A stretch of 64,000 bases of DNA from Mesorhizobium loti (GTDB lineage: Bacteria > Pseudomonadota > Alphaproteobacteria > Rhizobiales > Rhizobiaceae), in the NCBI GenBank assembly GCA_014189435.1, contig CP050295.1, positions 124,001 through 188,000 of the forward strand. The letters are read 5' to 3'. Made by a program: the position numbers and the translations under genes. The notes under the pieces were generated by a model that had not been told where the DNA came from, did no database searches, and saw only the letters and a list, made by a program, of their open reading frames with translations. Position 1 is the first letter of the stretch; each line of letters begins with the position of its first letter. Shown one piece after another: positions 16,964 through 26,447 of this stretch.

Positions 16964-18523
16964 ATGGCATTCGCTAACTTCATCGACCGTGCCGCCACGG
17001 CGGCATCGCAGGTCCTGGCCAATTTTCATCTGGAAGACTTCAAAACAGCTCTTCAAAAGCAGGTCGTGGCCGTCGCCTTCGACGATCAGGCCGCTTCGTG
17101 CGCCGAAGGCCAGGCGACACTAGATCTTGCAGTGAGATTGCTCGCCAGGCTCTATCCCGTTCTGGCGATACTCCCGCTGGACCGCGCGGCGAGCTCTCAA
17201 GCCCAAGCGCTGGAGCGCTTGGCAAAGTCGATCAATCCAAAAATCGGCATCCGGCGTTCCGGCAAGTCTGCCACGGTCTGCGTAGTTGCAGGGGTGTCGC
17301 GCCCATCACTCCGGTGCCCGACCTTTTTCATGGGATCGGACGGTTGGGCGGCAAAGCTGTCGCTTACGGACCCGGTGGGCTCTGGCCCGAGTTTGCTGCC
17401 CTATGGAGCTGGCGCCGCCAGTTGCTTCGGCGCCGCCAACGTCTTTCGAACCATCTTCGCCGCCCAGCTGACCGGCGCCGAGTTGGACGAAAACATCGAC
17501 CTCTCCTTATACAGCTACGACAAGACCAAAGCCGGCGAGGCAGGCCCGATCGACTTCCCTGTCGACCTTGGCGAAACGCACCTCGTTGGGCTCGGCGCGA
17601 TAGGCCATGGCTCGCTTTGGGCCCTAGCGAGACAGCCCGGCCTGTCGGGTCGCCTGCATGTAATCGATCCCGAAGCGATCGAACTCTCAAACCTGCAGCG
17701 CTACGCATTGGCCGGCCAGGCGGAGATAGGCATGTCCAAGGCGGTCCTTGCAACCACCGCCCTTCGATCGACCGCCCTCAAGGTCGAGGCGCATCCGCTG
17801 ACGTGGGCAGAATATGTTGCGCGCCGGGGCGATTGGGTCTTCGACCAAGTGGGTGTGGCGCTTGACACCGCCGCCGACCGTCTGGCTGTCCAAGGGACTC
17901 TGCCCCGATGGATCGCGAATGCCTGGACCCAGGAGCACGATCTCGGGATCTCCCGGCATGGTTTCGATGACGGCCAGGCTTGCCTTTGTTGCATGTACCT
18001 GCCGTCCGGGAAATCCAAGGACGAGCACCAGTTGATTGCCGAGGAACTCGGAATACCGGAAGCACACGAGCAGGTGAAAACGCTTCTGCAGACCAATGCC
18101 GGAGTTCCCAACGACTTTGTAGTTCGGGTGGCTACAGCGATGGCTGTGCCGTTTGAACCGCTAGCCCCGTTTGTTGGCCAGCCCATGCGCTCCTTTTATC
18201 AGCAGGCTATCTGCGGCGGTCTGGTGTTCCAGCTCAGCGATGGAAGTCGCCTCGTTCGAACCGTAGTTCCGATGGCCTTTCAGTCAGCGCTTGCCGGGAT
18301 TATGCTTGCCGCGGAGATGGTCAAACATAGTGCGGGTTTTCCCATGAGCCCGACGACGAGCACTCGGGTGAATCTTCTGCGCCCGCTTGGCTCTCACTTG
18401 CACGATCCGAAGGCCAAAGATTCCAGCGGCCGCTGCATCTGTAGCGACGACAATTTCATTGCCGCTTACAGGCGCAAATACAGCAAGAGCGTTGAACAGC
18501 TAAGCGATGTCTCCGCCGCCTAA
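16964..18523 (+). CDS. bilD: BilD, E1-like ThiF-domain activating enzyme
   Basis: 519 residues. The N-terminal 190 residues form a Bil-specific domain. Then a ThiF/E1 Rossmann domain: GLGAIG at 209-214, the acidic HVIDPEAIELSNLQRY at 232-247 with the ATP-binding Asp and Arg. A Cys-rich CLCCMYLPSGK lies at 340-350, and a C-terminal RCICSDDNF may hold further Cys. It adenylates the C-terminal Gly of BilA and transfers it to BilB. It ends the operon; all four genes are intact, in contrast to the decayed DNA around them. Confidence 0.85.
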   Translation: MAFANFIDRAATAASQVLANFHLEDFKTALQKQVVAVAFDDQAASCAEGQATLDLAVRLLARLYPVLAILPLDRAASSQAQALERLAKSINPKIGIRRSGKSATVCVVAGVSRPSLRCPTFFMGSDGWAAKLSLTDPVGSGPSLLPYGAGAASCFGAANVFRTIFAAQLTGAELDENIDLSLYSYDKTKAGEAGPIDFPVDLGETHLVGLGAIGHGSLWALARQPGLSGRLHVIDPEAIELSNLQRYALAGQAEIGMSKAVLATTALRSTALKVEAHPLTWAEYVARRGDWVFDQVGVALDTAADRLAVQGTLPRWIANAWTQEHDLGISRHGFDDGQACLCCMYLPSGKSKDEHQLIAEELGIPEAHEQVKTLLQTNAGVPNDFVVRVATAMAVPFEPLAPFVGQPMRSFYQQAICGGLVFQLSDGSRLVRTVVPMAFQSALAGIMLAAEMVKHSAGFPMSPTTSTRVNLLRPLGSHLHDPKAKDSSGRCICSDDNFIAAYRRKYSKSVEQLSDVSAA

Positions 18524-18586
18524 GCAGACGTAGACGTCTCTGTTGCCGGGGGGCGGCGGCTTGTGCGCGTTAGGATGTGGGCGCCA

Positions 18587-20557
18587 CTATGACACGCTTG
18601 GCCCGCTCCTCTGGCGGCCGATGGTCCATGAAATCCCCTCCCCGCTCACGATCCCGGACACCTCCTTGCCTATGTGCCGCTCGAGCACGGGCCGCCATGG
18701 CACCAGTGTGAACTCGCGCGACTTTTCAACGACGGCATGTTTTCCGCTGGCAAGCTCTACAGAGCGGCGGAGAGTACCCTCTACTCGTTCTCCGGATCGC
18801 GCTTCAGCATAGGGCAGACCAAGTTCCTCCGACAGTTGGCCGGCAACTCGATTCAACTCTCGCTGGCGCAGGATCGAAAGCATGTTGGCGCGATAGACGA
18901 TCCGATCCTGTTCCTCGTGCGCGAGGCCTTGCGCGATCAGCCACTGCCGCCGACGGGCTTGGGCATCTCTCACGTCACGGCCGAAGCCCGATCTGTGCAA
19001 AGGCTCGGGTCTCCCGGCAACCAGCTCCCGGTCCAGCCAGGTGACGCCGTCAAAACCGACCTGCCGCTCCAGCGGCATCGAAGAGAGCCTGCCGACGATT
19101 ACCGGTTCAGCCTTTGCGCGCTGCCGCTCGTATTCCGATGCGCGCTCAAGGTGATCCGGCGCGATGATCCAGGTGCCGTCGGCCTGACGCTCCACACCGT
19201 TGGTTGCGCGGCGGATTGCTTCAAGCCGCCGCACGTGTGTTTCGGCGAAGCGTTCGGTGGCGGACGGGTGATGCTTGAGATGGATGTCGATGTTGTAGCG
19301 CCCGTCGTGGGCGGCGGCGATCTCGGCGACGGTCCGGTCAACTAGCCTGGGCTCGGTGTTCCTCGGCGTGACACGCACGATGCAGCCGTCGGGCATCGGT
19401 TCTGTCGCCTCGCCTCTGCCGATGTCGATCCAATGGCTTTTGCCGTCCACGCCGTCGACGATCAGGTAGTGCCGGTCGTTGATCTCGTCAGCCAGCCCGC
19501 GCGCGACAACGCGGCCGATGACCGGCTGGCCTGGCTCGCTGGATCGATCGTGGATCACACAGTCGGCGGCACTGCGGTCGAGCCCGTTGCAAGTCAGCTC
19601 GCGATGCATGGTCTTGATGATGTCGCCGCGCTCCCCGATGCGGCGCAGCGTGGGCTCGAGCTCATCATCCAGGCGCCAGCGGCCCGACCCGATCTCTTCG
19701 GCGAGGCCCATCCTCTCCAGCTTGCGCAGACGTCCCTGTTGCAAGGTCTGACGAAAGGCGTCGCGGCGGTCCGGCGAAACAAGCCCGTCGTCGCGCATGC
19801 GTATCAACTGGCGGTCGATGCTGGTGAAGCGTTCCTGCTCCGTCTCCTGGCGCAGGCGCTGCTCGATCTCGCGGTCGGTGCGGGGACCGAGGTCGAGGCT
19901 CACCAGCTCGGTCGCGCGCTCTCGCAGACCAGACGAAATATACTCCCGCGCGATGACGAGATTCTCACTGCGGTCGTCCTTGCCACGGACAATGATATGC
20001 GTGTGCGGGTGGCCGGTGTTGAAATGGTCGACCGCAACCCAGTCGAGCTTCGTGCCGAGATCTTCTTCAAATCTGCGCCATGAGGCGCCGCGTGAGCGGT
20101 TTGAGGTCGTCATACTCAATGCTGTCTTCGGCTACGACGATGAAGCGGAATTGATGGCGGTCGCCATCAGCACGGTCGAAGAAGTCCTTACCGTTGGCGC
20201 GATCGCTTTTGGCGCCATAAAGCTCGCCAGGCGCGCCTTCCCGGGTGACGCCATCGCGCTGGATGTAGCGCAGATGCGCACGCGCCCCGTCCTTGCCCTT
20301 GCCGGCGAGCTTGACGACCCTGGCCTTGACGACTACCCGCCGCTGCCGAAAAGCAGCATACCGGTCGCGTGATTTCAGCAGCGCGGCGGCCGCTCCACCT
20401 CGCCCCGTCCGGCTTCCGTTGAAGCGGCCTCCGCGCTTGGGCCGGCCGCCGGCTCGGTTGATCGCCGTCCGGATCTGGCCGGCGTAACGTTTGCCTGCCT
20501 TTGATCCGCGGGAGCCGATTTTTGCCCAGCTTAGGCGTGAATTTCGTCGTCCTGCAT
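18587..20557 (-). pseudogene. Relaxase (RlxS/VirD2-like, DUF3363) with several frameshifts
   Basis: The large minus-strand frame (18587 to about 20075) holds the HUH relaxase motif DHFNTGHPHTHIIVRGKDD and a DUF3363-type C-terminus ending GISWTIGRQRS. The N-terminal part (KGKDGARAHLRYIQRDGVTR and onward) lies in another frame up to about 20520, joined by a +1 shift near 20075 (CAGATTTGAAG). Two more extra bases near the start (around 20530 and 20545) break the MQDDE...KIGSRGSKAGKRYAGQ leader. A working relaxase would nick oriT and pilot conjugative transfer. This copy is dead unless the indels are sequencing errors. Confidence 0.75.
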
Positions 20558-20832
20558 GCCAGAGGTTGAGTGGCGGCATGCGAGAACAGCTTTCGGTTCT
20601 GACCCGGCTGGCCTTCGCCCGTCTGCTCGCCCGCGACGGGCGACCCACACCGGGCATCCTCGATGACGCGTTGGTCTATTCCGATGACGATCGCATTGAG
20701 CGCATGTTCGACGCTTTGCATCGTCAATCACACGATCAGCAGATTCTCGTTTTCTCCTGCCGCCAACGCGCGTTCGCAAAACTCGGCGGAAACATTTTGC
20801 AGATGAGCGACTGGCAACCGGGTCGGTCATAA
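20557..20832 (+). pseudogene. C-terminal fragment of a YhaN/SbcC-like AAA ATPase
   Basis: Contains the ABC signature RLSGGMREQLSVLTRLAFAR, a degenerate Walker B/D-loop GILDDALVYSDDDRIERMFD and the terminal ILVFSCRQRAF strand. The N-terminal Walker A part is missing. It abuts the relaxase start region on the other strand. Confidence 0.65.
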
Positions 20833-20892
20833 GCGGAGATCGCGCAGCCTCAGCTAGGGCGACGGCAGATCGTATCGTGTTACGATTGCAAT

Positions 20893-21914
20893 GGGCGTTG
20901 GTGCATGGGTCCGGACTTGAGCGGATGTCGATCTTTGAAGCGGCAGACTATGCCGTGGCCGCCTTGCGGCGGGCTGATTTCGGGCGTGCGCAGGCAAGCA
21001 TGCGGTTGAGGACGGCGCAGCCGATGGCGACTTCGGTCTGCTGAACGGGAAGCGACCGTGCCCGCAAACGCCGCCCAATGGTGGACTTGTATCGCCCTAT
21101 GGCGGTCTCGACCAGCGAGCGTTTGCCATAACCGTTGGAGACCTGCCATTTCATCCGGCCGTCTCTGCCGATTGCGGCGATATGCTGGTCCCTTTGGCCG
21201 GCAGGTCTATCGTCGAATGGTTCGACCGCGTTGACGCGAGGCGGAATGACGATTGCGGCGGCAGCGCTGTGATCGATGACTGCGTCGTAAGTCGGTTTTC
21301 CGTCATAGGCGCCGTCAGCAGTAAACTGTCCGATCGGACCGCCAATCTGGTCGAGCAGTGGCTCAACTTGAGACACATCGCCAGTGTCCTGATCAGTCAG
21401 GGTATGGGCAATGATCTCGCCGCTGTCGGCATCCAGTGCCAGATGCAGCTTGCGCCAACTGCGACGGGATCTGGCGCCGTGCTTCTCCTCCAGCCACTGA
21501 CCCGCGCCGTAGACCTGCAGGCCGGTGCTGTCGACAAGAACATGCACTGGTCCCTCCGGCGCAACCCGGCGATCATGCCGTTTGTTGGGCGATTGCCATG
21601 TCCGCGCCCGACGGCTCAGGGTGGTATGATCGGGGACAGCGAGCGCCAGCCCCATCAGTTGCAGCACCGATTCCAGCAAGCCTTCTGCCTGGCGCAGCCG
21701 CAGGCCAAACACAAGGCCCAGCGTCAAGGTGGTCTCGATCGCCAGATCAGAATAGCGGTGCTGGCCGCCACGTGTCTTGCGTCTTGGCGCTTGCCACCTG
21801 GACAGGGCTTCCGGTGTCACCCACAGGGTCAAACTGCCGCGATGACGAAGTCCTGCCTCATATTCTGGCCAGTTCGTCACCCTGAACTTCATCTTCTCAA
21901 TATGATGGCGGCGG
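20893..21914 (-). mobile_element. IS5-family element, copy 2
   Basis: Almost identical to copy 1 at 13156-14177 and in the same orientation. The direct repeat flanks 7.7 kb holding the T3SS fragments, bilABCD and the relaxase remnant, which could recombine out. Confidence 0.75.
20948..21892 (-). CDS. IS5-family transposase (copy 2)
   Basis: 314 residues from ATG 21892; same DDE motifs as copy 1 (VDSTGLQVYG, ADGAYDGKPTYDAV). Intact. Confidence 0.85.
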   Translation of the reverse strand: MKFRVTNWPEYEAGLRHRGSLTLWVTPEALSRWQAPRRKTRGGQHRYSDLAIETTLTLGLVFGLRLRQAEGLLESVLQLMGLALAVPDHTTLSRRARTWQSPNKRHDRRVAPEGPVHVLVDSTGLQVYGAGQWLEEKHGARSRRSWRKLHLALDADSGEIIAHTLTDQDTGDVSQVEPLLDQIGGPIGQFTADGAYDGKPTYDAVIDHSAAAAIVIPPRVNAVEPFDDRPAGQRDQHIAAIGRDGRMKWQVSNGYGKRSLVETAIGRYKSTIGRRLRARSLPVQQTEVAIGCAVLNRMLACARPKSARRKAATA

Positions 21915-22262
21915 CGGGTATTGTGTTTGAAAGGCATGGCTACGCTACAAAGGCTATTGCGGTGACCGCTTGCCTAAACCCACACCAATAAACGATCCGT
22001 GCACCATGTGTAGACGCCCGTTTGGCAAGAGGAATCTTTAGTTGGCATTGCGCGTTGTCGGGTGCTGACATGTGTCCGGCCTGTGTTGCGGCTTTCACAC
22101 ATGCCGCGGGCCCTTATGGTGTTCGCAGGTCAGGTCCAAATCAACGCCGCGTGCTCTTGAGACACTTTGGTGGACACTGGTTTTCCTGATCCCGTCTCAC
22201 GACCGTTGCGCCATACTTCCGATGACCTCTCTCGCTGCGACGTCCCCTCGGTTACGTTGGCT
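21915..22262. other. Non-coding interval
   Basis: I see no supportable gene here. A lone TGT-N10-ACA at 22084-22099 is present but without a sigma-54 promoter nearby. Confidence 0.4.
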
Positions 22263-23288
22263 TTAGACCGCAGCAACCGGAGCTCTGTATATTCCTCCCT
22301 TGGCCATGATAGCCCAGATCATTCGCGCCATCTTGTTGGCAAGCGCCACCCTCACCAGCATCGGTGGTTTATGCGCCAGCATCTTGGCCAGCCACGTGCC
22401 TGGTGTTGCACCCTTGCGGGCGCGCCACACAAGCTCGCTATTGGCCCCTATGATCAGGAGCCGCCGCAGAGATCGATCCCCCATCTTCGTCGTGGAGCCG
22501 AGACGCTGTTTGCCGCCTGTCGAATGTTGTCGCGGCACAAGCCCAAGCCATGCGGCGAAGTCCCGCCCACGTTTGAAGGTTTCAGGCGATGGCGCCAGAG
22601 CCACCAGTGCGGTGGCAATCAATGGGCCAATTCCGGGAACTGTCATCAACCGGCGTGCGGTCTCATCTTCACGAGCCCGGCGCACAATCTGTGCATCCAG
22701 CACGCGAATCTGATCATTCAGTTGGGACAAGCTTGCTGTCAGAAACCGCAGAGCAGTCCGCGCAGTTTCTGGAAGAGCCGTTTGCGGATCCTCAATCATC
22801 GCAATCAGTTTCGAAGCGAAGCTTAAACCCTGCGGCACGACTTCACCAAATTCCGCAAGGTGGCCGCGCAGCGCATTGATGGTCTGCGTGCGCTGCCGGA
22901 TCAGCAGATCGCGGGTGCGCAACACCACTGCTGCGGCTTGTCTTTCTTCGCTCTTCACGGCAACAAAGCGCATCGTTGGTCGTTGCGCCGCCTCGCAGAT
23001 CGCCTCAGCATCAGCCATGTCGTTCTTCTGCCGCTTCAAAAAGGGCTTCACGTAGGCCGGTGGGATCATACGGACTTCGTGTCCCAAATGCCCTATCTCA
23101 CGCGCCCAGAAATGCGAGCTTCCGCAGGCTTCCATCGCAACCAGGCACCGTGGCAGGCCACCAAAGAATTTCAAAACCCGCCCGCGCCGCAATTGCTTGC
23201 GAAACACAACAGCACCTGTTTCGTCAGCCCCGTGGACCTGAAACACGTTCTTGGCTAAATCCAAACCGATCGTACGAACTTCGCTCAT
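22263..23288 (-). CDS. IS110-family transposase, complete
   Basis: 341 residues from MSEVRTIGLDLAKNVFQVHG (ATG 23288). DEDD N-terminal catalytic domain (first Asp in GLDLAK; KNDMADAEAICEAA) and C-terminal Transposase_20 domain (MTVPGIGPLIATALV; FAAWLGLVPRQHSTGGKQRL). Intact and of normal length. A slightly longer start at 23336 is possible. Confidence 0.9.
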   Translation of the reverse strand: MSEVRTIGLDLAKNVFQVHGADETGAVVFRKQLRRGRVLKFFGGLPRCLVAMEACGSSHFWAREIGHLGHEVRMIPPAYVKPFLKRQKNDMADAEAICEAAQRPTMRFVAVKSEERQAAAVVLRTRDLLIRQRTQTINALRGHLAEFGEVVPQGLSFASKLIAMIEDPQTALPETARTALRFLTASLSQLNDQIRVLDAQIVRRAREDETARRLMTVPGIGPLIATALVALAPSPETFKRGRDFAAWLGLVPRQHSTGGKQRLGSTTKMGDRSLRRLLIIGANSELVWRARKGATPGTWLAKMLAHKPPMLVRVALANKMARMIWAIMAKGGIYRAPVAAV

Positions 23289-23399
23289 GATGCCCATCTC
23301 CAATGGTGGTTTAAACAACTCCACTTTGCCACACACTGCGGTCGTCGCGGGCGTCTACACCATCAACGCTCATCATCGCTTGCCCCGAGGCTCCTGGAG

Positions 23400-23880
23400 G
23401 GACGTCTTCGCGAGACTCTTGTCTACTTGTGCAAGCTCACCACCAAGGCGATCGAGTTCACCGGCATGGCGAAGGACGACACGGCGCTGATCCTCGGCGA
23501 GCGGCTGAGCCTCCAGCCAAGCCCTGCCCCCTTGAGAACAGGGTGCCCTTGTAGGGCGGGATCAGGTTGGCGTGCAGAACGGAATGGATTCGGTTTTTCA
23601 GACGGGCCATTTGGGAGACGAGCTGCGTTCGTTCCGCTACCACGCGACGACGCGTCTCGGTTTCCTCGTCCGGCATCCACACTTCGGGCAGAAAGCCACT
23701 CGCATGGAGCTTCGCCAGCACTGACGCGTCGATCTTGTTCCGACCCCCGAGAGTCGCGGTCGAATGCGTCTGCGAAGGCCGGCCGGGTACGATGCTGCCA
23801 GCCGCCGGCGACGGCGACCAACTCGTAGCGCCGGTCGGCGAGCTCGTTCGCGGTTAGTCCTATATTTCTGAATTTGTTCA
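23400..23880 (-). pseudogene. Second, degenerate IS110-type transposase fragment
   Basis: Frames on the minus strand give NELADRRYELVAVAGG, then (after a frame break) VLAKLHASGFLPEVWMPDEE and SQMARLKNRIHSVLHANLIP. These are middle-domain sequences of a different IS110 group. Both ends are missing. Confidence 0.65.
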
Positions 23881-24605
23881 ACTGCGCCTCAGCTCGACAC
23901 CCTTCACGGTCCCGCTCGTCCACTCCGGAGGAACGCAGGGAAACTCGCGTTCCTGCCAGCGAGCATGCGCCAGATACTCAAGAGCGATCACCTGACAGAG
24001 GTAGTCGATCTGAGGTGGCTGGATCGCACGCGGGAGTGCGTCCAAGGGAATTCCTAGGCTTTCGGCATACGCAATGACCGTCCGATAGCCATCCAGTCCC
24101 CGATGCGAGCGCGGATCAGACCACACTTGAGCAATCTCGTTCAGCATCGAACGGGTACCATCTACGGGAGCCAGCATTTCACGGACGCGCGACCTCGCTT
24201 TCGCGATGTAGTCTGCGCTTGTCGTCAGGTGGAGGCGCTCGCAAGTCCAGTGGTGCGCTTTCCAATTCGGATCGGCGACCATTGCCCGCAGCAGTGAAAC
24301 CGAGCCGCCTTCCAGGATAAGCAGCGGCGCGCACCGACCAAGTTGCGCTACATGATCGTGCAGCAAGGAGTTCGCCTCTGCGGCGGAAATCTCTCCAGCA
24401 ATGACCGCCCGCTCGGCAAGGTAGATTCTACAGGTCAACCGCAGTTCAGCATCCGAGGGTCGGCCGCTTCCTACCGCGAGTTCGGGATAGCATTGAATTC
24501 GGTCGAGAACGAGCACCGGCGCGCCCGTACGCTGAGCGAGCGCGATGGACCCGGGCGGTTTTGCCGGTCGTCGTCGGTCCGATGATGAGGTGGAGCCGTG
24601 GCTTC
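23878..24605 (-). pseudogene. ipt: Isopentenyltransferase (cytokinin synthase) with one frameshift
   Basis: Related to Agrobacterium Ipt/Tmr/Tzs, which transfer an isopentenyl group from DMAPP to AMP to make cytokinin. ATG 24605 starts MKPRLHLIIGPTTTGKTA, with the P-loop-like nucleotide site. An extra base in the CCCGGG run at 24548-24553 then shifts the frame. The rest reads in frame to 23878: LVLDRIQCYPELAVGSGRPS, then LLILEGGSVSLL and DGYRTVIAYAESLGI. Corrected length is about 242 aa, close to Tmr (240). The start overlaps the idi stop (ATGA), so the two form one transcription unit supplying DMAPP and using it. If the indel is real the product is lost. Confidence 0.8.
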
Positions 24606-25155
24606 ATAACTGCGTAACTACAGAGAGATGATTTCGGACGTGCGCAAAAGCGTATGGTAGCCATGCAGTAAATTCGGAAGGTTTCTCGCTCAGACATCGG
24701 GAAAGTGTCGGAGGAGGAACGTAGGTCCAGTCACTCACCTCAGCCGGGTTGGGCACCGGCATTTCGTTGCATACAGCGACGAACAAATGGTCAATCTCGT
24801 GCTCGATCAGTCCAGGCTCGACGCGCGCCCGATATTGAAAGACCCCGGCTGGCCGCAGTCCGCAATCAAATCCCATCTCTTCTTCGAGCCGGCGGTGAGG
24901 GGCAGCCAACGCGGCCTCACCTCGTCGGGGATGACCGCAGCACGTGTTGGACCAACAACCCGGCGAGTGATAATTCACCACGGCACGACCCTGCATTCGG
25001 ATTTCACCCAAGGTGTTGACCACAAAAGTCGAGAACGCTCGGTGCAGAAGCCCTCTTTCATGCGCTTCCAGTTTAGGGGCCGTACCGATTACCTGGTATT
25101 CTTCACCCAGGAGCACGACGTGCTCCTGGCACTCGTAAGAGCCTATGGTGTCCAT
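24604..25155 (-). CDS. idi: Isopentenyl-diphosphate delta-isomerase, type I
   Basis: 183 residues from ATG 25155 (E. coli Idi has 182). Nudix-like IDI fold: LLHRAFSTFVVN, then the catalytic cysteine motif YHSPGCWSNTCCGHPRRGE and the metal/catalytic glutamates in RRLEEEMGF. It interconverts IPP and DMAPP. The stop overlaps the ipt start. Similar idi genes accompany rhizobial gibberellin operons, but here the coupling with ipt points to cytokinin. The in-frame extension upstream of 25155 overlaps an IS6 fragment on the other strand and is not part of the gene. Confidence 0.85.
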   Translation of the reverse strand: MDTIGSYECQEHVVLLGEEYQVIGTAPKLEAHERGLLHRAFSTFVVNTLGEIRMQGRAVVNYHSPGCWSNTCCGHPRRGEAALAAPHRRLEEEMGFDCGLRPAGVFQYRARVEPGLIEHEIDHLFVAVCNEMPVPNPAEVSDWTYVPPPTLSRCLSEKPSEFTAWLPYAFAHVRNHLSVVTQL

Positions 25156-25199
25156 CGCCGATACAATCGGTTGCTTGAAGCCACCAGTAGGTCCAACTC

Positions 25200-25266
25200 T
25201 CATTATCTGTACCGTGCGATCGACAAACACGGCAACCCGGTTGATTTCCTGCTGCGAGCTTCCTGA
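25200..25266 (+). pseudogene. Short IS6/IS26-type transposase fragment
   Basis: Reads HYLYRAIDKHGNPVDFLLRA, the middle of an IS6-family DDE domain. Only about 20 codons remain, immediately upstream of idi. The stretch 25267-25453 shows nothing I recognise. Confidence 0.6.
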
Positions 25267-25453
25267 CGGTTATTGGACCGGCCGTTGGCTCCAGCGGTGC
25301 CGCCTGGAACCAAGCATATGGGGCGGTGAAGTCGGTCAGCATGTTTGCGATGTGATGTATGTTGCGTGGGCCGGTCCTGAAGATACCAAGCGCAAACTGG
25401 ATGAAGCCCTCGGGCCAATGCCAAGGGGATCACCCATTTAGTTCCCGGGACGA

Positions 25454-25774
25454 TCAGGCCGCCTTGGCGTCTGTCAGCGCCTTCTCCAAGGCGTCCTTGA
25501 TCGGCTTGGTGACGTTGGCCACCCCCTTGGTGTTGAGTGCCTGGAATTCCTTGGTCTGCTCCACACACATTTCGAGCCCTTTGCGCAACAAGTTCGACTG
25601 CAGCGCGATAACTGCCGACGGCAACTTGGCGCCAACCAACGCCTGTAGATGCGAGAGGTCTGCCTCGGCGTTCGCCCGCAATGCAGCGATCGTCTTCAGC
25701 GACAGTTCGTTGCCGACCGCTTTTGTGTTTTCGAAGATGGATTCTGAGCATTTTCCGGGCGTCTTCGGCACCCG
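25454..25774 (-). pseudogene. Phasin (PHB granule protein), C-terminal fragment
   Basis: Reads SIFENTKAVGNELSLKTIAA, then LRANAEADLSHLQALVGAKL and ends EKALTDAKAA, a typical phasin amphipathic helical pattern. Phasins coat polyhydroxybutyrate granules. The N-terminus is replaced by a group II intron reverse-transcriptase fragment. Confidence 0.65.
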
Positions 25775-26132
25775 ACGCGAATTCGACAAGAGCACGTTGG
25801 ACAATGCGGTCTGTCAGGGTCGGAATACCCAGTGGTCGTAGCTTGCCGTTTGATTTCGGGATATAGATGCGCTTCACCGGCTTGGGGCAATAGGTGCCCT
25901 TCAGCAGGCTCATCCGCAGGGCGGCCAGATGCTGATCCAGTCCAGCCTGCATCCGTTGCTTATCTATTCCGTCTATGCCCGGTGTTCGTGCGCCACTTGA
26001 CGCCAAAACAATGCGAGCGGCCTCGGCAAGCCATTCTCTATCGGCAATGAGCCGAAGAAGTCGATCGAACCTTCGGTTCGGATCGCACTCGGCCCATGTT
26101 GCGAGCTTGTGCTGCATTTCGCTGATTATCAA
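25775..26132 (-). pseudogene. Group II intron reverse transcriptase/maturase, N-terminal fragment
   Basis: Begins MIISEMQHKLATWAECDPNR and includes the RT0/RT1 blocks (ARTPGIDGIDKQRM; VKRIYIPKSNGKLRPLGIPT; LTDRIVQRAL). The YADD catalytic block and the maturase domain are missing, as the frame joins phasin DNA near 25775. Confidence 0.75.
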
Positions 26133-26447
26133 AGGTCTTCACCTCATTTGGTCAGGTAGTTTGCACTTCAAGCAGTTTGAACTGTTCCCCTTCGCCATGT
26201 GACAGGCTTTCCCTGCCGCGGACTACTACGAGTCCGCCAACATGATGGACATCAGGGTCAACTCCCTTGCTATGCAGAACATCGTTGTCATTCCATCATG
26301 CCTTCCCTCGTTCATATGCTGGACGTCTTCGTATTGGTGAGGCTGCCGGTCGCAGTCTTTTCCCTTGCTTTCTGCAAGTCGATGCCGATGCCATGGTCTG
26401 GCTGCGTTCTCTCCATGGTCCCCAATAAGCGCCTTACGTATGCGCGG
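26133..26447. other. Non-coding interval, possibly 5' part of the group II intron
   Basis: No gene supported. It lies upstream of the RT start, where the intron RNA domains I-III would be, but I could not trace the fold. Confidence 0.3.

Noticed and set aside
22084..22099. TGT-N10-ACA (NifA-type site) at 22084-22099
   Set aside because: No -24/-12 promoter at a suitable distance on either strand and no downstream gene except an IS110 transposase; likely chance.
24604..25230. Longer idi start at 25230
   Set aside because: The extra residues overlap an IS6 fragment on the other strand; ATG 25155 gives the normal 183-residue length.
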